The position numbers were made by a program, and so were the translations under genes. 64,000 nt of DNA from JAFAGX01 sp035623255 (lineage in GTDB: Bacteria; Acidobacteriota; Terriglobia; Terriglobales; Acidobacteriaceae). The stretch's first letter is position 1, and every line of letters begins with the position of its first letter. Location of the stretch: assembly GCA_035623255.1 (NCBI GenBank), contig DASPTU010000125.1, positions 1 through 64,000 on the forward strand, in the 5' to 3' direction. A model generated the notes under the pieces. It was not told where the DNA came from. It did no database searches and worked only from the letters and a program-made list of their open reading frames with translations. Below, piece after piece: positions 1 to 8,779 of this stretch.

Positions 1-399
1 ACCAGTCAAGCAAAAGTGCGTTGCTGATTTTCTGAATTCGTAAATTGCATCGGGTTGACGGCCAGGCACCGCTTCTCCATGGATAGGCAACTCTTTGTCT
101 CTTACACAACATGCTTTAGGCTGTTACGAAAACAGAACAGATGAAAGAACAAGTAAAAGATTTAGCCGATCTGGATCCACAATAGTAGACTTTTTGATTT
201 TCTTTGAGTTTGAGTCCAAGCGCGTTTCAGCCAGCAATTACCAGTGTCGGGAGTACCCCGATTGTGATTAGGAGAGAAGGGTTAGCTTTTGATCTGATCC
301 CTTTTTTCCGAACCAGGCTGAGTATGATCTTTGCGGAATGATGAGGAACACCGTATTCGAGGAGCAGGCGCCATAGCATTCAAAAGACGAGCGAAATGC
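1..399. other. Non-coding stretch, nothing recognised
   Basis: This AT-richer left edge has frequent stops in all frames and no open frame that looks like protein. I see no tRNA fold, terminator or repeat in it. It may be the 3' flank of a gene outside the window. A 14-codon ATG frame near position 141 is too short to support. Confidence 0.6.
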
Positions 400-487
400 T
401 GGTGCCGGGAGGGGGAGTTGAACCCCCAAGGTACTAAGTACCGGCGGATTTTGAGTCCGCTGCGTCTGCCAGTTCCGCCATCCCGGC
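400..487 (-). tRNA. tRNA-Leu (anticodon CAA)
   Basis: Read on the minus strand, a 7-bp acceptor stem (GCCGGGA with TCCCGGC) closes a full cloverleaf with discriminator A. The CCA end is encoded at 400-402. The anticodon loop is CTCAAAA on a GCGGA/TCCGC stem, giving anticodon CAA, which reads UUG leucine codons. The long variable arm containing GGTACTTAGTACC is the class II feature expected for tRNA-Leu. The gene lies alone, facing away from the alkA-like gene to its right. Confidence 0.95.
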
Positions 488-507
488 GTTACAAGGCTGG
501 CGGACTC

Positions 508-537
508 AGTATAAGCGAGGAACTGGGCCGAAGTCGA
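508..537 (-). promoter_or_regulatory. Predicted sigma-70 promoter of tRNA-Leu
   Basis: On the minus strand a TCGACT box (532-537) and a TATACT box (508-513) are separated by 18 bases. The -10 box matches the consensus at five of six positions and the -35 box at four of six. The predicted start near 501 would leave a leader of about 14 bases before the mature tRNA 5' end at 487. Prediction from sequence only. Confidence 0.5.
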
Positions 538-662
538 AATTCCGCGTCTTTCCACACTGCGCCCGGCGAGAATTTGGCTCTGCGTGAGGTGGCATCCTTC
601 GTTGCCCCGAATGCGGAGGAACACTCTGCTATCCTGTAGCGGATTAATTCGTCCACCTTTTC

Positions 663-1262
663 ATGCGTCGGGCCATCAACCATCTTAAAAAATCCGATCC
701 AGTTTTGCGGGCGATCATCGAGCGCATCGGTCCGTACCGGATGGAGTACGGGCCTCCCGAGTTTCACAGCCTCGCCGAAGCGATTCTCTATCAGCAGTTG
801 AACGGCAAGGCAGCGCTGACAATCTTCAAACGCTTCACAGCTTTAGCTGGTGAACCGCTCACTCCACAGGGAATCCTGAAGCTCACGGCTGAGCAAATGC
901 GTTCGGCCGGACTTTCGAAACAAAAGTCTTCGTACCTGCACGACATGGCGGAACGCGCTGCTACTGGTCAACTCGACTTCAGCAAGCTGCGCGAAATGTC
1001 TGACGAGGAAGTCATCAAGCATTTGACCCAGGTCAAAGGGGTCGGCGTCTGGACAGCGCAAATGTTCTTAATGTTCACGCTGAAGCGCCCAAATGTCTTG
1101 CCAACCGGGGATTTCGGAGTCCAGATGGCCATCAAGAAGCACTACAAGAAAAGAAAAGTCCCAAAGCCAGTGCAAATGGAAAAGCTGGCCAAACTCTGGG
1201 AGCCATACCGCAGTATCGCCTGCTGGTATCTGTGGAAGAGCATGGACGTGAAAACCATGTGA
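663..1262 (+). CDS. DNA-3-methyladenine glycosylase, AlkA/HhH-GPD family
   Basis: A 199-residue base-excision repair glycosylase that would remove alkylated purines from DNA. The helix-hairpin-helix (about residues 118-140, containing KGVGVWTA) is followed by the GPD region with the likely catalytic Asp150 in PTGDFG. The TBP-like N-terminal domain of E. coli AlkA is missing, so this is the short single-domain form. Start ATG is chosen because family similarity begins within the first 20 residues; no clear ribosome-binding site precedes it. A second, unrelated alkylation glycosylase (Tag) lies 11 kb away. Confidence 0.85.
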   Translation: MRRAINHLKKSDPVLRAIIERIGPYRMEYGPPEFHSLAEAILYQQLNGKAALTIFKRFTALAGEPLTPQGILKLTAEQMRSAGLSKQKSSYLHDMAERAATGQLDFSKLREMSDEEVIKHLTQVKGVGVWTAQMFLMFTLKRPNVLPTGDFGVQMAIKKHYKKRKVPKPVQMEKLAKLWEPYRSIACWYLWKSMDVKTM

Positions 1263-1319
1263 GAACTTGCAGTGAACGGGCCCTGTGCTCCCTGTCTTGT
1301 CTATGGTTACAATGGATGC

Positions 1320-1739
1320 ATGGTTGAGCAAAAGATCCGAGTGCTGGTTGCCAAACCCGGCCTCGACGGCCACGATCGCGGCGCGAAGGTGATCGCGCGG
1401 GCGCTGCGCGATGCAGGAATGGAAGTCATTTATACCGGCCTGCGCCAGACTCCTGAAATGATTGTCAATGCGGCCTTGCAAGAGGATGTTCAGGTGATCG
1501 GCCTCTCCATTCTCTCGGGCGCTCACAACGCCATCGTCCCTCGGGTGATGGATCTGCTCAAGCAGAACAAGATGGATGATGTGATTGTGATCGTGGGGGG
1601 AATCATTCCCGACCAGGATATTGATCGCCTGAAAAAAGCCGGGGTTGCCGCCATCTTCCAACCCGGTACAGCCATGGATGACATCGTTCAATTCATTCGG
1701 GCCAACGTCAAGCCGCAAGGCGTGCCGACTGCCGGCTAA
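1320..1739 (+). CDS. Cobalamin-binding subunit/domain of methylmalonyl-CoA-type mutase
   Basis: About 139 residues matching the C-terminal B12-binding domain of acyl-CoA mutases. The diagnostic loop GLDGHDRG carries the Asp-x-His-x-x-Gly motif whose His ligates cobalt. The downstream GLSILSGAH and VGGIIP strands of the Rossmann-like fold are present. There is no catalytic TIM-barrel domain, so it must partner with a separately encoded large subunit, which is not in this window. An in-frame GTG exists at 1272, but family similarity starts right after ATG 1320. The carboxyltransferase gene follows 75 bases downstream on the same strand. Confidence 0.88.
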   Translation: MVEQKIRVLVAKPGLDGHDRGAKVIARALRDAGMEVIYTGLRQTPEMIVNAALQEDVQVIGLSILSGAHNAIVPRVMDLLKQNKMDDVIVIVGGIIPDQDIDRLKKAGVAAIFQPGTAMDDIVQFIRANVKPQGVPTAG

Positions 1740-1814
1740 TGAAAGTGAGCGCTCGCCCCGGTTTGCGCGCTTCATCTCGCCTGTTATACCGTAAGGTTTC
1801 TCTGGGGTTCCCTC

Positions 1815-3515
1815 ATGGGCAATCGTACTGAGTCCAGCGTGTCCTCAAACTCGAGTGTCCTCGAAACGAGGATCGATCCCACTTCGCCCCGCTTCGAAGC
1901 CAACATGCGCTTTCTGGCGGATCTGGTTTCGCAGGTCCGAAACGAAGAAGAAAAAATTCGTGAAGGCGGCGGCCAGAAAGCCATCGAGGTGCAGCACAGT
2001 AAAGGGCGTCTGACGGCCCGGGAGCGCATCCACTTGCTTGTCGACCCCGGTGCTTTTTTCGAAATCGGTTCATACGCGGCGTTCGGCATGTACGAAGAAT
2101 GGGGCGGAGCGCCCGGCGCAGGCGTCGTTACGGGCCTGGGAAGAATACATACTCGCCTAGTCATGATTATCGCGAACGATGCGACAGTAAAAGCCGGCGC
2201 GTTCTTCCCGATGACCGCCAAGAAAGTGATCCGGGCGCAAAACATCGCCATCGAAAATCGGATTCCCACCATTTACTTGGTGGACTCAGCGGGGGTGTTT
2301 TTGCCGCTGCAGGAGGACGTGTTCCCCGACACCGACGATTTCGGCCGGGTTTTTCGCAATAACGCAGTCATGTCTGCCATGGCGGTTCCGCAGATTGCAG
2401 CGATTATGGGGATGTGCGTGGCCGGCGGGGGGTATCTGCCGGTGATGTGCGATCACGTGCTGATGACCGATGGAAGTGGCCTTTTCCTTGCTGGTCCGGC
2501 TTTGGTGCAGGCGGCCATTGGGCAAAAGGTGTCCGCGGAAGAGCTGGGAGGAGCGGTTATGCATTCGGGCATCAGCGGCACAGTTGACTTCCGGGAAGCA
2601 ACTGACGAGGCCTGCATTGCCCGCATTCGTTCCATCGTCGAGAAATGGGGTTATCGTCGGCAATCGCCGTGGGACCGCAAGAAACCGGAAGATCCGAGCT
2701 TCGCAGCAGAGGAAATCTATGGCATTTATGATTCTTCTCCGGCGCGCCCCTACAACATGAAGGAAATCATCGCGCGTATCGTCGACGGCAGCCGCTTCGA
2801 CGAATACAAGCCGGAGTATGGAAAAACCGTCCTCTGCGGTTATGCGCGCATCGGAGGCTTCGCGGTTGGGATCGTCGCGAACCAGAAGCTGCATGCGCAA
2901 GCCACCGACCATGAGGGCCACAAACGATTAGAAATCGGCGGCGTGATTTATACCGAGTCGGCGGAGAAGGCGGCTCGTTTCATTATGGATTGCAATCAGA
3001 ACCTGATCCCACTGGTTTTTTTGCATGATGTAAACGGTTTTATGGTGGGCAGGGAAGCGGAGTGGAGCGGCATCATCAAAGCTGGGGCAAAAATGGTCAA
3101 TGCTGTTTCGAACTCCGTGGTCCCGAAGATTACGGTGATCATTGGCGGGTCGTTTGGCGCGGGTCACTATGCCATGTGCGGCAAGGCTTATGATCCTCGC
3201 TTTGTATTTGCGTGGCCGACGGCACGCTATGCTGTGATGAGTGGGGATTCGGCCGCCGGTACGCTCGTCGAGATTAAGATCAAACAGTTGGAGCGCAGTG
3301 GCAAGCACCTAAGTGACGAAGAAAAGAAAGAGCTGTTCGAGTCTGTGAAACGCACCTACGATGAACAGACTGATCCCCGCTATGGTGCGGCAAGGTTGTG
3401 GATCGACAAAATTATTGATCCCATTGAAACGCGGGATGCAATCACACAAGCTCTCGAGGCCGCGGCTCTGAATCCCGATGTACCTGAATTCAAAGTCGGA
3501 GTGCTGCAAACATGA
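1815..3515 (+). CDS. Acyl-CoA carboxylase beta (carboxyltransferase) subunit, MCC-like
   Basis: A 566-residue biotin-dependent carboxyltransferase that moves CO2 from carboxybiotin to an acyl-CoA. The N and C crotonase-like halves are both present. Stretches such as DVFPDTDDFGR, SAEELGG and GFMVGREAEW resemble methylcrotonyl-CoA carboxylase beta more than the propionyl-CoA enzyme. The HMG-CoA lyase and hydratase downstream support a leucine-catabolism role, but related substrates such as geranyl-CoA cannot be excluded. No biotin carboxylase/biotin carrier gene is present in the window. Confidence 0.88.
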   Translation: MGNRTESSVSSNSSVLETRIDPTSPRFEANMRFLADLVSQVRNEEEKIREGGGQKAIEVQHSKGRLTARERIHLLVDPGAFFEIGSYAAFGMYEEWGGAPGAGVVTGLGRIHTRLVMIIANDATVKAGAFFPMTAKKVIRAQNIAIENRIPTIYLVDSAGVFLPLQEDVFPDTDDFGRVFRNNAVMSAMAVPQIAAIMGMCVAGGGYLPVMCDHVLMTDGSGLFLAGPALVQAAIGQKVSAEELGGAVMHSGISGTVDFREATDEACIARIRSIVEKWGYRRQSPWDRKKPEDPSFAAEEIYGIYDSSPARPYNMKEIIARIVDGSRFDEYKPEYGKTVLCGYARIGGFAVGIVANQKLHAQATDHEGHKRLEIGGVIYTESAEKAARFIMDCNQNLIPLVFLHDVNGFMVGREAEWSGIIKAGAKMVNAVSNSVVPKITVIIGGSFGAGHYAMCGKAYDPRFVFAWPTARYAVMSGDSAAGTLVEIKIKQLERSGKHLSDEEKKELFESVKRTYDEQTDPRYGAARLWIDKIIDPIETRDAITQALEAAALNPDVPEFKVGVLQT

Positions 3516-3545
3516 TCTCAGCGTTCCTATGTCTCCGTGGTGAAA

Positions 3546-4424
3546 ATGTCTGATTCCATCAAACTGATCGAATGTCCGCGCGATGCCTGGCAGGGGCTGA
3601 AGGAACAAATTCCTGTTTATCTGAAGGTGGACTATCTCAAAGCCTTAATCAGCGCGGGATTCAAGCATATCGATGCGGTTTCCTTCGTCTCGCCCAAGGT
3701 AGTCCCGCAGATGGCCGATTCGGAAGAAGTTCTCAAAGAACTCGACCCGCCTGACGATGTGGAAATCATCGGAATTGTCGTGAACGAGAAAGGCGCGGAA
3801 CGGGCCATTAAAACAAATGCTGTACGCACCTTGGGTTTTCCCTACTCGGTCTCTCCAACATTCCTGCAGAACAACCAACATCAGACGCTTGAAGATGCTC
3901 TCGATGAGCTGGAAAAAATCAACGGAAAAGCCGAGGAAGCCGGACTTGATGTGGTGGTGTATATTTCGATGGCATTCGGAAATCCTTATGGGGACCAGTG
4001 GAGCGTCGACGAAGTTGTGAATGCGGTGGATGTTTTGGAGTCGTCCGGCATTCGCACGATCTCCCTTGCCGATACGGTTGGCTTGGCCCAGCCGGAAGAG
4101 ATTCGACCGTTGCTGGCAGCGGTGCTCGCAAGATTCGACTATCTGGAAATCGGTGTGCACCTGCACAGCCGTGCCGAGCAGGCCGCGCAGAAAGTATTGG
4201 CAGCGTATGATGCTGGTTGCCGGCGATTTGACTCCGCCTTAGGAGGGCTTGGGGGATGCCCATTTGCGCAGGATTCCCTGGTGGGGAACATTCCCACCGA
4301 GAAGGTGATTGAAGCGCTGAAGTCGCGGGGCGCAGCTTTGCCTTCGCTCAAGCCATTGGATGTTTTGCTCCGCGCCAGCAGCGAGATTGGCGCGCGTTAT
4401 ACAAATTCCCATGCGGCGGATTGA
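3546..4424 (+). CDS. Hydroxymethylglutaryl-CoA lyase family protein
   Basis: About 292 residues of the HMGL-like TIM-barrel family, which cleaves HMG-CoA to acetoacetate and acetyl-CoA. The N-terminal CPRDAWQ keeps the Arg-Asp...Gln metal/substrate motif of the family (usually PRDGLQ). VHLHS provides the metal-binding histidines, and GGLGGCPFAQ carries the catalytic-loop Cys. In-frame GTG codons at 3537 and 3540 could also be starts. The carboxyltransferase ends 30 bases upstream and the enoyl-CoA hydratase begins immediately after the stop, so these form one operon. Confidence 0.87.
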   Translation: MSDSIKLIECPRDAWQGLKEQIPVYLKVDYLKALISAGFKHIDAVSFVSPKVVPQMADSEEVLKELDPPDDVEIIGIVVNEKGAERAIKTNAVRTLGFPYSVSPTFLQNNQHQTLEDALDELEKINGKAEEAGLDVVVYISMAFGNPYGDQWSVDEVVNAVDVLESSGIRTISLADTVGLAQPEEIRPLLAAVLARFDYLEIGVHLHSRAEQAAQKVLAAYDAGCRRFDSALGGLGGCPFAQDSLVGNIPTEKVIEALKSRGAALPSLKPLDVLLRASSEIGARYTNSHAAD

Positions 4425-5243
4425 GTGTCGACTAAGCCCGGCAAAACTTCCTTGCCTCCGATGAACTACACCACAATCCAAGTTACTCGTGATGGCCATA
4501 TAGCGACGATTACTCTGAATCGTCCCGAGAAGCGCAACGCTATCAGCTACCAACTGATTGAGGAATTGTTAGCGGCCCTGGGCGAGATAGCTGCGTCATC
4601 AGCCCTGGTTCTCATCCTCACCGGAGCTGAGAAGGCATTTTGCTCCGGTATGGATCTGGAAAATCTGAAAGAGTTGCTGGGAAGGTCTGCGGAACAGAAT
4701 CTGAAAGACTCCGAGACCATGGCCCGGCTCTTCCGGTCTCTCTATGATTTTCCGAAGCCGACAATCGCGGCGGTGAATGGTGCAGCCATTGCTGGCGGCT
4801 GCGGCCTGGCGACGCTGTGCGATTTCACTTTGGCGGTTCCGGAAGCCAAGTTCGGCTACACTGAAGTTCGCATCGGCTTCCTGCCGGCGATCGTTTCCGC
4901 CTTCCTGTTGCGGCAAATTGGAGAAAAGCCAGCGCGGGACCTGCTTCTTACCGGCAGGATCATCAGCGCCGATGAAGCTCACGAACTTGGCATGGTCAAC
5001 GAAATCGTAACGCCCGAGAAGTTGCTGCCGCGCGCTCGCGAACTGGCAGAACAGCTGATTGAGAATAGTCCGGTCTCACTTACGCGCACGAAGCGGCTTC
5101 TGAGCGATCTTCATCGGAAGGAACTGGACGCGCAATTGCGGTTGGCAGTGGAGGAAAATGCTGCCATCCGGGCCACCCAGGATTTTCGGGAGGGCATTTC
5201 CTCTTTTCTGGAGAGGCGGAAACCGCGATGGAGCGGAAAATGA
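4425..5243 (+). CDS. Enoyl-CoA hydratase/isomerase family (possible methylglutaconyl-CoA hydratase)
   Basis: A 272-residue crotonase-fold protein. The oxyanion-hole strands show FCSGMDL and NGAAIAGGCGLA, and NRPEKRNAI is the usual N-terminal signature. In this operon the natural assignment is 3-methylglutaconyl-CoA hydratase, the step between the carboxylase and HMG-CoA lyase of leucine breakdown; that is inferred from context. The GTG start directly abuts the previous stop. ATG at 4461 is an alternative that would trim 12 residues. Confidence 0.85.
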   Translation: MSTKPGKTSLPPMNYTTIQVTRDGHIATITLNRPEKRNAISYQLIEELLAALGEIAASSALVLILTGAEKAFCSGMDLENLKELLGRSAEQNLKDSETMARLFRSLYDFPKPTIAAVNGAAIAGGCGLATLCDFTLAVPEAKFGYTEVRIGFLPAIVSAFLLRQIGEKPARDLLLTGRIISADEAHELGMVNEIVTPEKLLPRARELAEQLIENSPVSLTRTKRLLSDLHRKELDAQLRLAVEENAAIRATQDFREGISSFLERRKPRWSGK

Positions 5244-5674
5244 CTTTAAGCGACAACCATCGCGTGGTGAGCGAGAGCCGCGTGCGCGTGCGCTACGCTG
5301 AAACTGACCAGATGGGCGTTGTGTACCACTCGAATCACTTTATATGGTTCGAAGTGGGCCGGGTGGATTTGCTGCGGCAGTTGGGATTTTCATATCGTGA
5401 GATGGAGCGGGAATGCAAGTGCCACCTTGCCGTGGTTGATGCGCACTGCAGATACCGGGCCCCTGCTACCTACGATGATGAGATCCTTGTCCGCACCTAT
5501 CTTAAGAAGGTCCGCAGCTCTCTGGTACATTTCGGTTACGAATTATTGCGGCTTAACGATGGCGAGTTGATTGCTGAGGGTGAGACTACTCACATCCTTA
5601 TTACTGGCGATAAGAAGATCATGCCGTTTCCCGAGAAGTATCGGCAAGCATTGGCGAGTGCACTAGGAGAATAG
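5240..5674 (+). CDS. Acyl-CoA thioesterase, 4HBT/YbgC hot-dog family
   Basis: About 144 residues with the 4-hydroxybenzoyl-CoA thioesterase signature ETDQMGVVYHSNHF, whose Asp is the usual catalytic residue, followed by the long hot-dog helix. It would hydrolyse acyl-CoA thioesters in the cytoplasm. ATG 5240 is preferred: it overlaps the hydratase stop as ATGA and has GGAG seven bases upstream. An ATG at 5228 would add four residues. Translational coupling to the hydratase suggests it releases CoA in the same pathway. Confidence 0.82.
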   Translation: MTLSDNHRVVSESRVRVRYAETDQMGVVYHSNHFIWFEVGRVDLLRQLGFSYREMERECKCHLAVVDAHCRYRAPATYDDEILVRTYLKKVRSSLVHFGYELLRLNDGELIAEGETTHILITGDKKIMPFPEKYRQALASALGE

Positions 5675-5742
5675 ATGCACATGGCCGACTGGAATGCGAT
5701 TCGACTTCAAGAGGATTTGAGACCCAAAACTCGGGGCCGCTC

Positions 5743-7302
5743 TTGAAAGCTCTTCACATCAACGGAAATGATTTGACTCCCGAAGCCGTTAGGGAAGTTG
5801 CGGTTGAGCAACGCCCGGTGTTGCTTGATCCTGATGCACGCGAGGCGGTGCGCCGAGCGCGCGCCGTGGTAGATGCGCTGGTCGCTGAAAATAAGGTTTC
5901 CTACGCTGTCACAACCGGTGTTGGCAAACTTTCAGACGTCCGCATCTCAGGAGATCAGATTCGCGAGATGCAGGTGAATCTGGTGCGCTCACATGCTGTG
6001 GGAGTCGGTGACCCGCTTTCGGTTTCGGAAACGCGCGCCATGATGCTTATGCGGGCGAACTCGCTTGCGAAAGGGCATTCCGGGGTGCGGACTGAAGTGA
6101 TTGACACGCTGTGCGAGATGTTGAATCGCGGAGTCACACCCTTCGTTCCGTCCCAAGGTAGCTGCGGTGCGAGTGGCGATCTGGCGCCATTAGCCCATCT
6201 TGCATTAGCCATGATTGGAGAAGGTGAATGCATCGACGATAACGGCGTGCGGATTTCGGCCGCCGATGTTTTACGCAAATCGCAAATTAAGCCGTTGCTG
6301 CTCGAAGCTAAAGAAGCGGTGTCGTTAATCAATGGCACTCAAGGCATGCTTGCAATAGGAACGCTTGCATTGCTGACTGCCGAAATTCTGGTGAATTCGG
6401 CAGACGTTATCAGCAGCCTGACGCTCGACGCGCTGCAAGGTACGGTGGTCGCATTCGATGAGCGCATCCATCAGGTTCGCCCGCATGCCGGGCAGCTCGC
6501 GACGGCGGCGAATCTTCGAAAAATGATCGAAGGCAGCCAGATCAACGAATCGCATCGGGATTGCGGGCGCGTGCAGGACGCGTACTCATTGCGCTGCATA
6601 CCGCAAGTCCATGGTGCCGTACGCGACACCCTCGCGCACTGCCGCGAGGTGCTCGAAATTGAGATTAATTCTGCGGTCGACAATCCTCTAGTTTTCGTGC
6701 GCACGGCGCAAGCGGCCGGCGGCCCGGGCTCACCGGAACTCGCCAGCGGCGATATTCTTTCCGGCGGTAATTTTCACGGCGAACCGGTAGCATTTGCTCT
6801 TGACTTTCTCGCAATTGCACTGAGCGCGCTGGCGGGAATCTCTGAAAGAAGGATCGAGCGGCTCGTGAATCCGGCATTAAACGAGGGCTTGCCGCCATTC
6901 CTGGCGGCTGGCGCCGGGTTGAACTCAGGTTTCATGATGCCGCAGGTCACCGCAGCGGCGCTAGTCAGCGAAAACAAAGTCCTGGCGCATCCTGGCTCCG
7001 TGGATTCGATCCCAACGTCCGGCAACAAGGAAGACTACGTGTCGATGGGCATGACGTCGTCTTTGAAGCTGAAGCGGATCCTGGGGAACACACAGAATGT
7101 TCTCGCGATCGAGGCCATGGCAGCGGCACAAGCGCTGGATTTTCTCGCCCCGCTCAAACCCGGGAGACGAGGCCAATCCGCCTACGCCGCAATTCGTTCA
7201 GTTTGCAAGACGGTGGATAAGGACCGCGTAATGTATCCCGATTTTGACCGTATCGCGAACCTTATCGCTACCGGAAAACTCGCAGAGCCACTCCTCTCCT
7301 AG
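5743..7302 (+). CDS. hutH: Histidine ammonia-lyase
   Basis: A 519-residue MIO-type aromatic amino acid lyase. The Ala143-Ser144-Gly145 triad in GSCGASGDLAPL forms the electrophilic MIO cofactor. The substrate-selectivity pair after NLVR is Ser-His, as in histidine rather than tyrosine or phenylalanine lyases. It would deaminate histidine to urocanate. The start appears to be TTG, since the first ATG comes far inside conserved sequence. No hutU, hutI or hutG is adjacent. It follows the thioesterase by 68 bases and may be cotranscribed. Confidence 0.87.
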   Translation: MKALHINGNDLTPEAVREVAVEQRPVLLDPDAREAVRRARAVVDALVAENKVSYAVTTGVGKLSDVRISGDQIREMQVNLVRSHAVGVGDPLSVSETRAMMLMRANSLAKGHSGVRTEVIDTLCEMLNRGVTPFVPSQGSCGASGDLAPLAHLALAMIGEGECIDDNGVRISAADVLRKSQIKPLLLEAKEAVSLINGTQGMLAIGTLALLTAEILVNSADVISSLTLDALQGTVVAFDERIHQVRPHAGQLATAANLRKMIEGSQINESHRDCGRVQDAYSLRCIPQVHGAVRDTLAHCREVLEIEINSAVDNPLVFVRTAQAAGGPGSPELASGDILSGGNFHGEPVAFALDFLAIALSALAGISERRIERLVNPALNEGLPPFLAAGAGLNSGFMMPQVTAAALVSENKVLAHPGSVDSIPTSGNKEDYVSMGMTSSLKLKRILGNTQNVLAIEAMAAAQALDFLAPLKPGRRGQSAYAAIRSVCKTVDKDRVMYPDFDRIANLIATGKLAEPLLS

Positions 7303-8672
7303 CTGCCCAGCTTTTCGAAAAACAGGCAGATGGATTCGATCCCGCGATAGAAGTTCGGAATATGAAACTTCTCATTAGGAGCGTGGAGATTATCATCCGG
7401 CAAGCCAAATCCCATCATCACGCTGGGAATTTTCAGCACGTCCTGAAAGTCAGTCACGATCGGAATCGAGCCGCCGGAGCGAATGAACACCGTGTTCTTC
7501 TTGAAGACATCGTGCATCGCGTCAGTCGCAGCTTTAACAAACTTATTATCAGTACCGACTACGCAGGCCGGGCCCTTGCTCCAGACTTTGATTTTCGTCT
7601 CGATTCCTTTGGGCGTCAGCTTCTTCACGGCGTTGGTATATTTTTTCAGAATGTCGTCCGGGTCCTGATTAGGTACCAGCCGCATGGAGACTTTGGCAGC
7701 GGCTTTCGCTGGGATAACCGTTTTTGCTCCGGGCGCGGTGAAGCCACCAGGCATGCCGTGCACTTCGAGCGTCGGGCGTGCCCAGGTGCGATAGAGAACC
7801 GAAAATCCCGGCTCACCCGTCAGCACCTTGGAACCGACTTCCGTTTTTCGATAGTGCTGTTCGTTGAATGGCAGTTTTTTCCAGGCTCTTAGCTCATCGG
7901 CGGTAGGTTTCTTCACATCTTTATAGAAGCCCGGGATCAGAATCTTGCCTTTCGCATCCTTCAGCTTGCTGACGATTTCAATCAGCGCGAAGAACGGATT
8001 CGGCGCCACTCCGCCGTACATCCCCGAGTGCAGGTCAGTCTTGGGCCCAACCGCCTCGATCTCCGTGTACACCAGCCCGCGAAGACCCACGCATAGCGTG
8101 GGAAGATCGGGAGCAAACAATTCTGTGTCGCAGACCAGTGCGAAATCAGCTTTCAGCTTGGCTTTCTGCTTGCGAACATATTCGGCGATCGATTCGCCTC
8201 CGACTTCTTCTTCGCCCTCAAAAATGATTTTGACGTTCAGTGGCAGCTTGCCATCGTGGGCGGTCATCAGCGATTCAAGAGCCTTCACTTCCATCCAGAG
8301 CTGCCCTTTATCGTCTACCGCACCACGGGCATAGATGTTGCTGTTGCGCTCTGTGGGTTCAAAGGGCGGGCTGATCCATTCATCCAGCGGATCGGGGGGC
8401 TGCACATCATAATGTGCATACATCAAGACAGTGGGCTTGCCATGAGCGTGAAGCCAATCTGCATAGATAAGCGGATGCCCTTTCGTGGGAATAATCTCGA
8501 CGTTTTCCATTCCAATCCGCCGCAATTCGCTGGCGACGTACTCGGCGGCCTTCTGGACGTCGGACTTGTGTTCTTCTAAAGTGCTGACACTGGGAATTCG
8601 AAGCAGATCTTTCAGTTCGCTTAAAAAACGCTGCTGATTTTCACGGGCATAGGAAACGGCAGGAGACGCCAT
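7299..8672 (-). CDS. M20 family dipeptidase/metallopeptidase
   Basis: A 457-residue cytoplasmic zinc peptidase of the cytosolic non-specific dipeptidase type. Metal-binding motifs are visible in order: MYAHYDVQP, GAVDDKGQ with the bridging Asp, FEGEEEVGGE with the general-base Glu pair, and VCDTE. The central dimerisation domain follows (about residues 200-330). An AGAGG sits seven bases before the ATG. The 3' end overlaps the hutH stop by four bases, convergently. Role: peptide turnover. Confidence 0.87.
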   Translation of the reverse strand: MASPAVSYARENQQRFLSELKDLLRIPSVSTLEEHKSDVQKAAEYVASELRRIGMENVEIIPTKGHPLIYADWLHAHGKPTVLMYAHYDVQPPDPLDEWISPPFEPTERNSNIYARGAVDDKGQLWMEVKALESLMTAHDGKLPLNVKIIFEGEEEVGGESIAEYVRKQKAKLKADFALVCDTELFAPDLPTLCVGLRGLVYTEIEAVGPKTDLHSGMYGGVAPNPFFALIEIVSKLKDAKGKILIPGFYKDVKKPTADELRAWKKLPFNEQHYRKTEVGSKVLTGEPGFSVLYRTWARPTLEVHGMPGGFTAPGAKTVIPAKAAAKVSMRLVPNQDPDDILKKYTNAVKKLTPKGIETKIKVWSKGPACVVGTDNKFVKAATDAMHDVFKKNTVFIRSGGSIPIVTDFQDVLKIPSVMMGFGLPDDNLHAPNEKFHIPNFYRGIESICLFFEKLGS

Positions 8673-8779
8673 AGGAAACCTCTTTCTCGCGTAGGAAACT
8701 ACATGCGCGGAGTTCCGGTAAGAATGAAACTCTTAAGTATACCCGAGTGGCGCGGCAGTGGCGCATTTCGGGTCGGCAT

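Noticed and set aside
268..624. A 118-codon minus-strand open frame at the left edge
   Set aside because: It crosses the tRNA-Leu gene, which has a complete cloverleaf; coding here is not credible.
1068..1775. A 235-codon minus-strand open frame
   Set aside because: It runs antisense through the alkA and B12-binding genes, both of which have clear family motifs.
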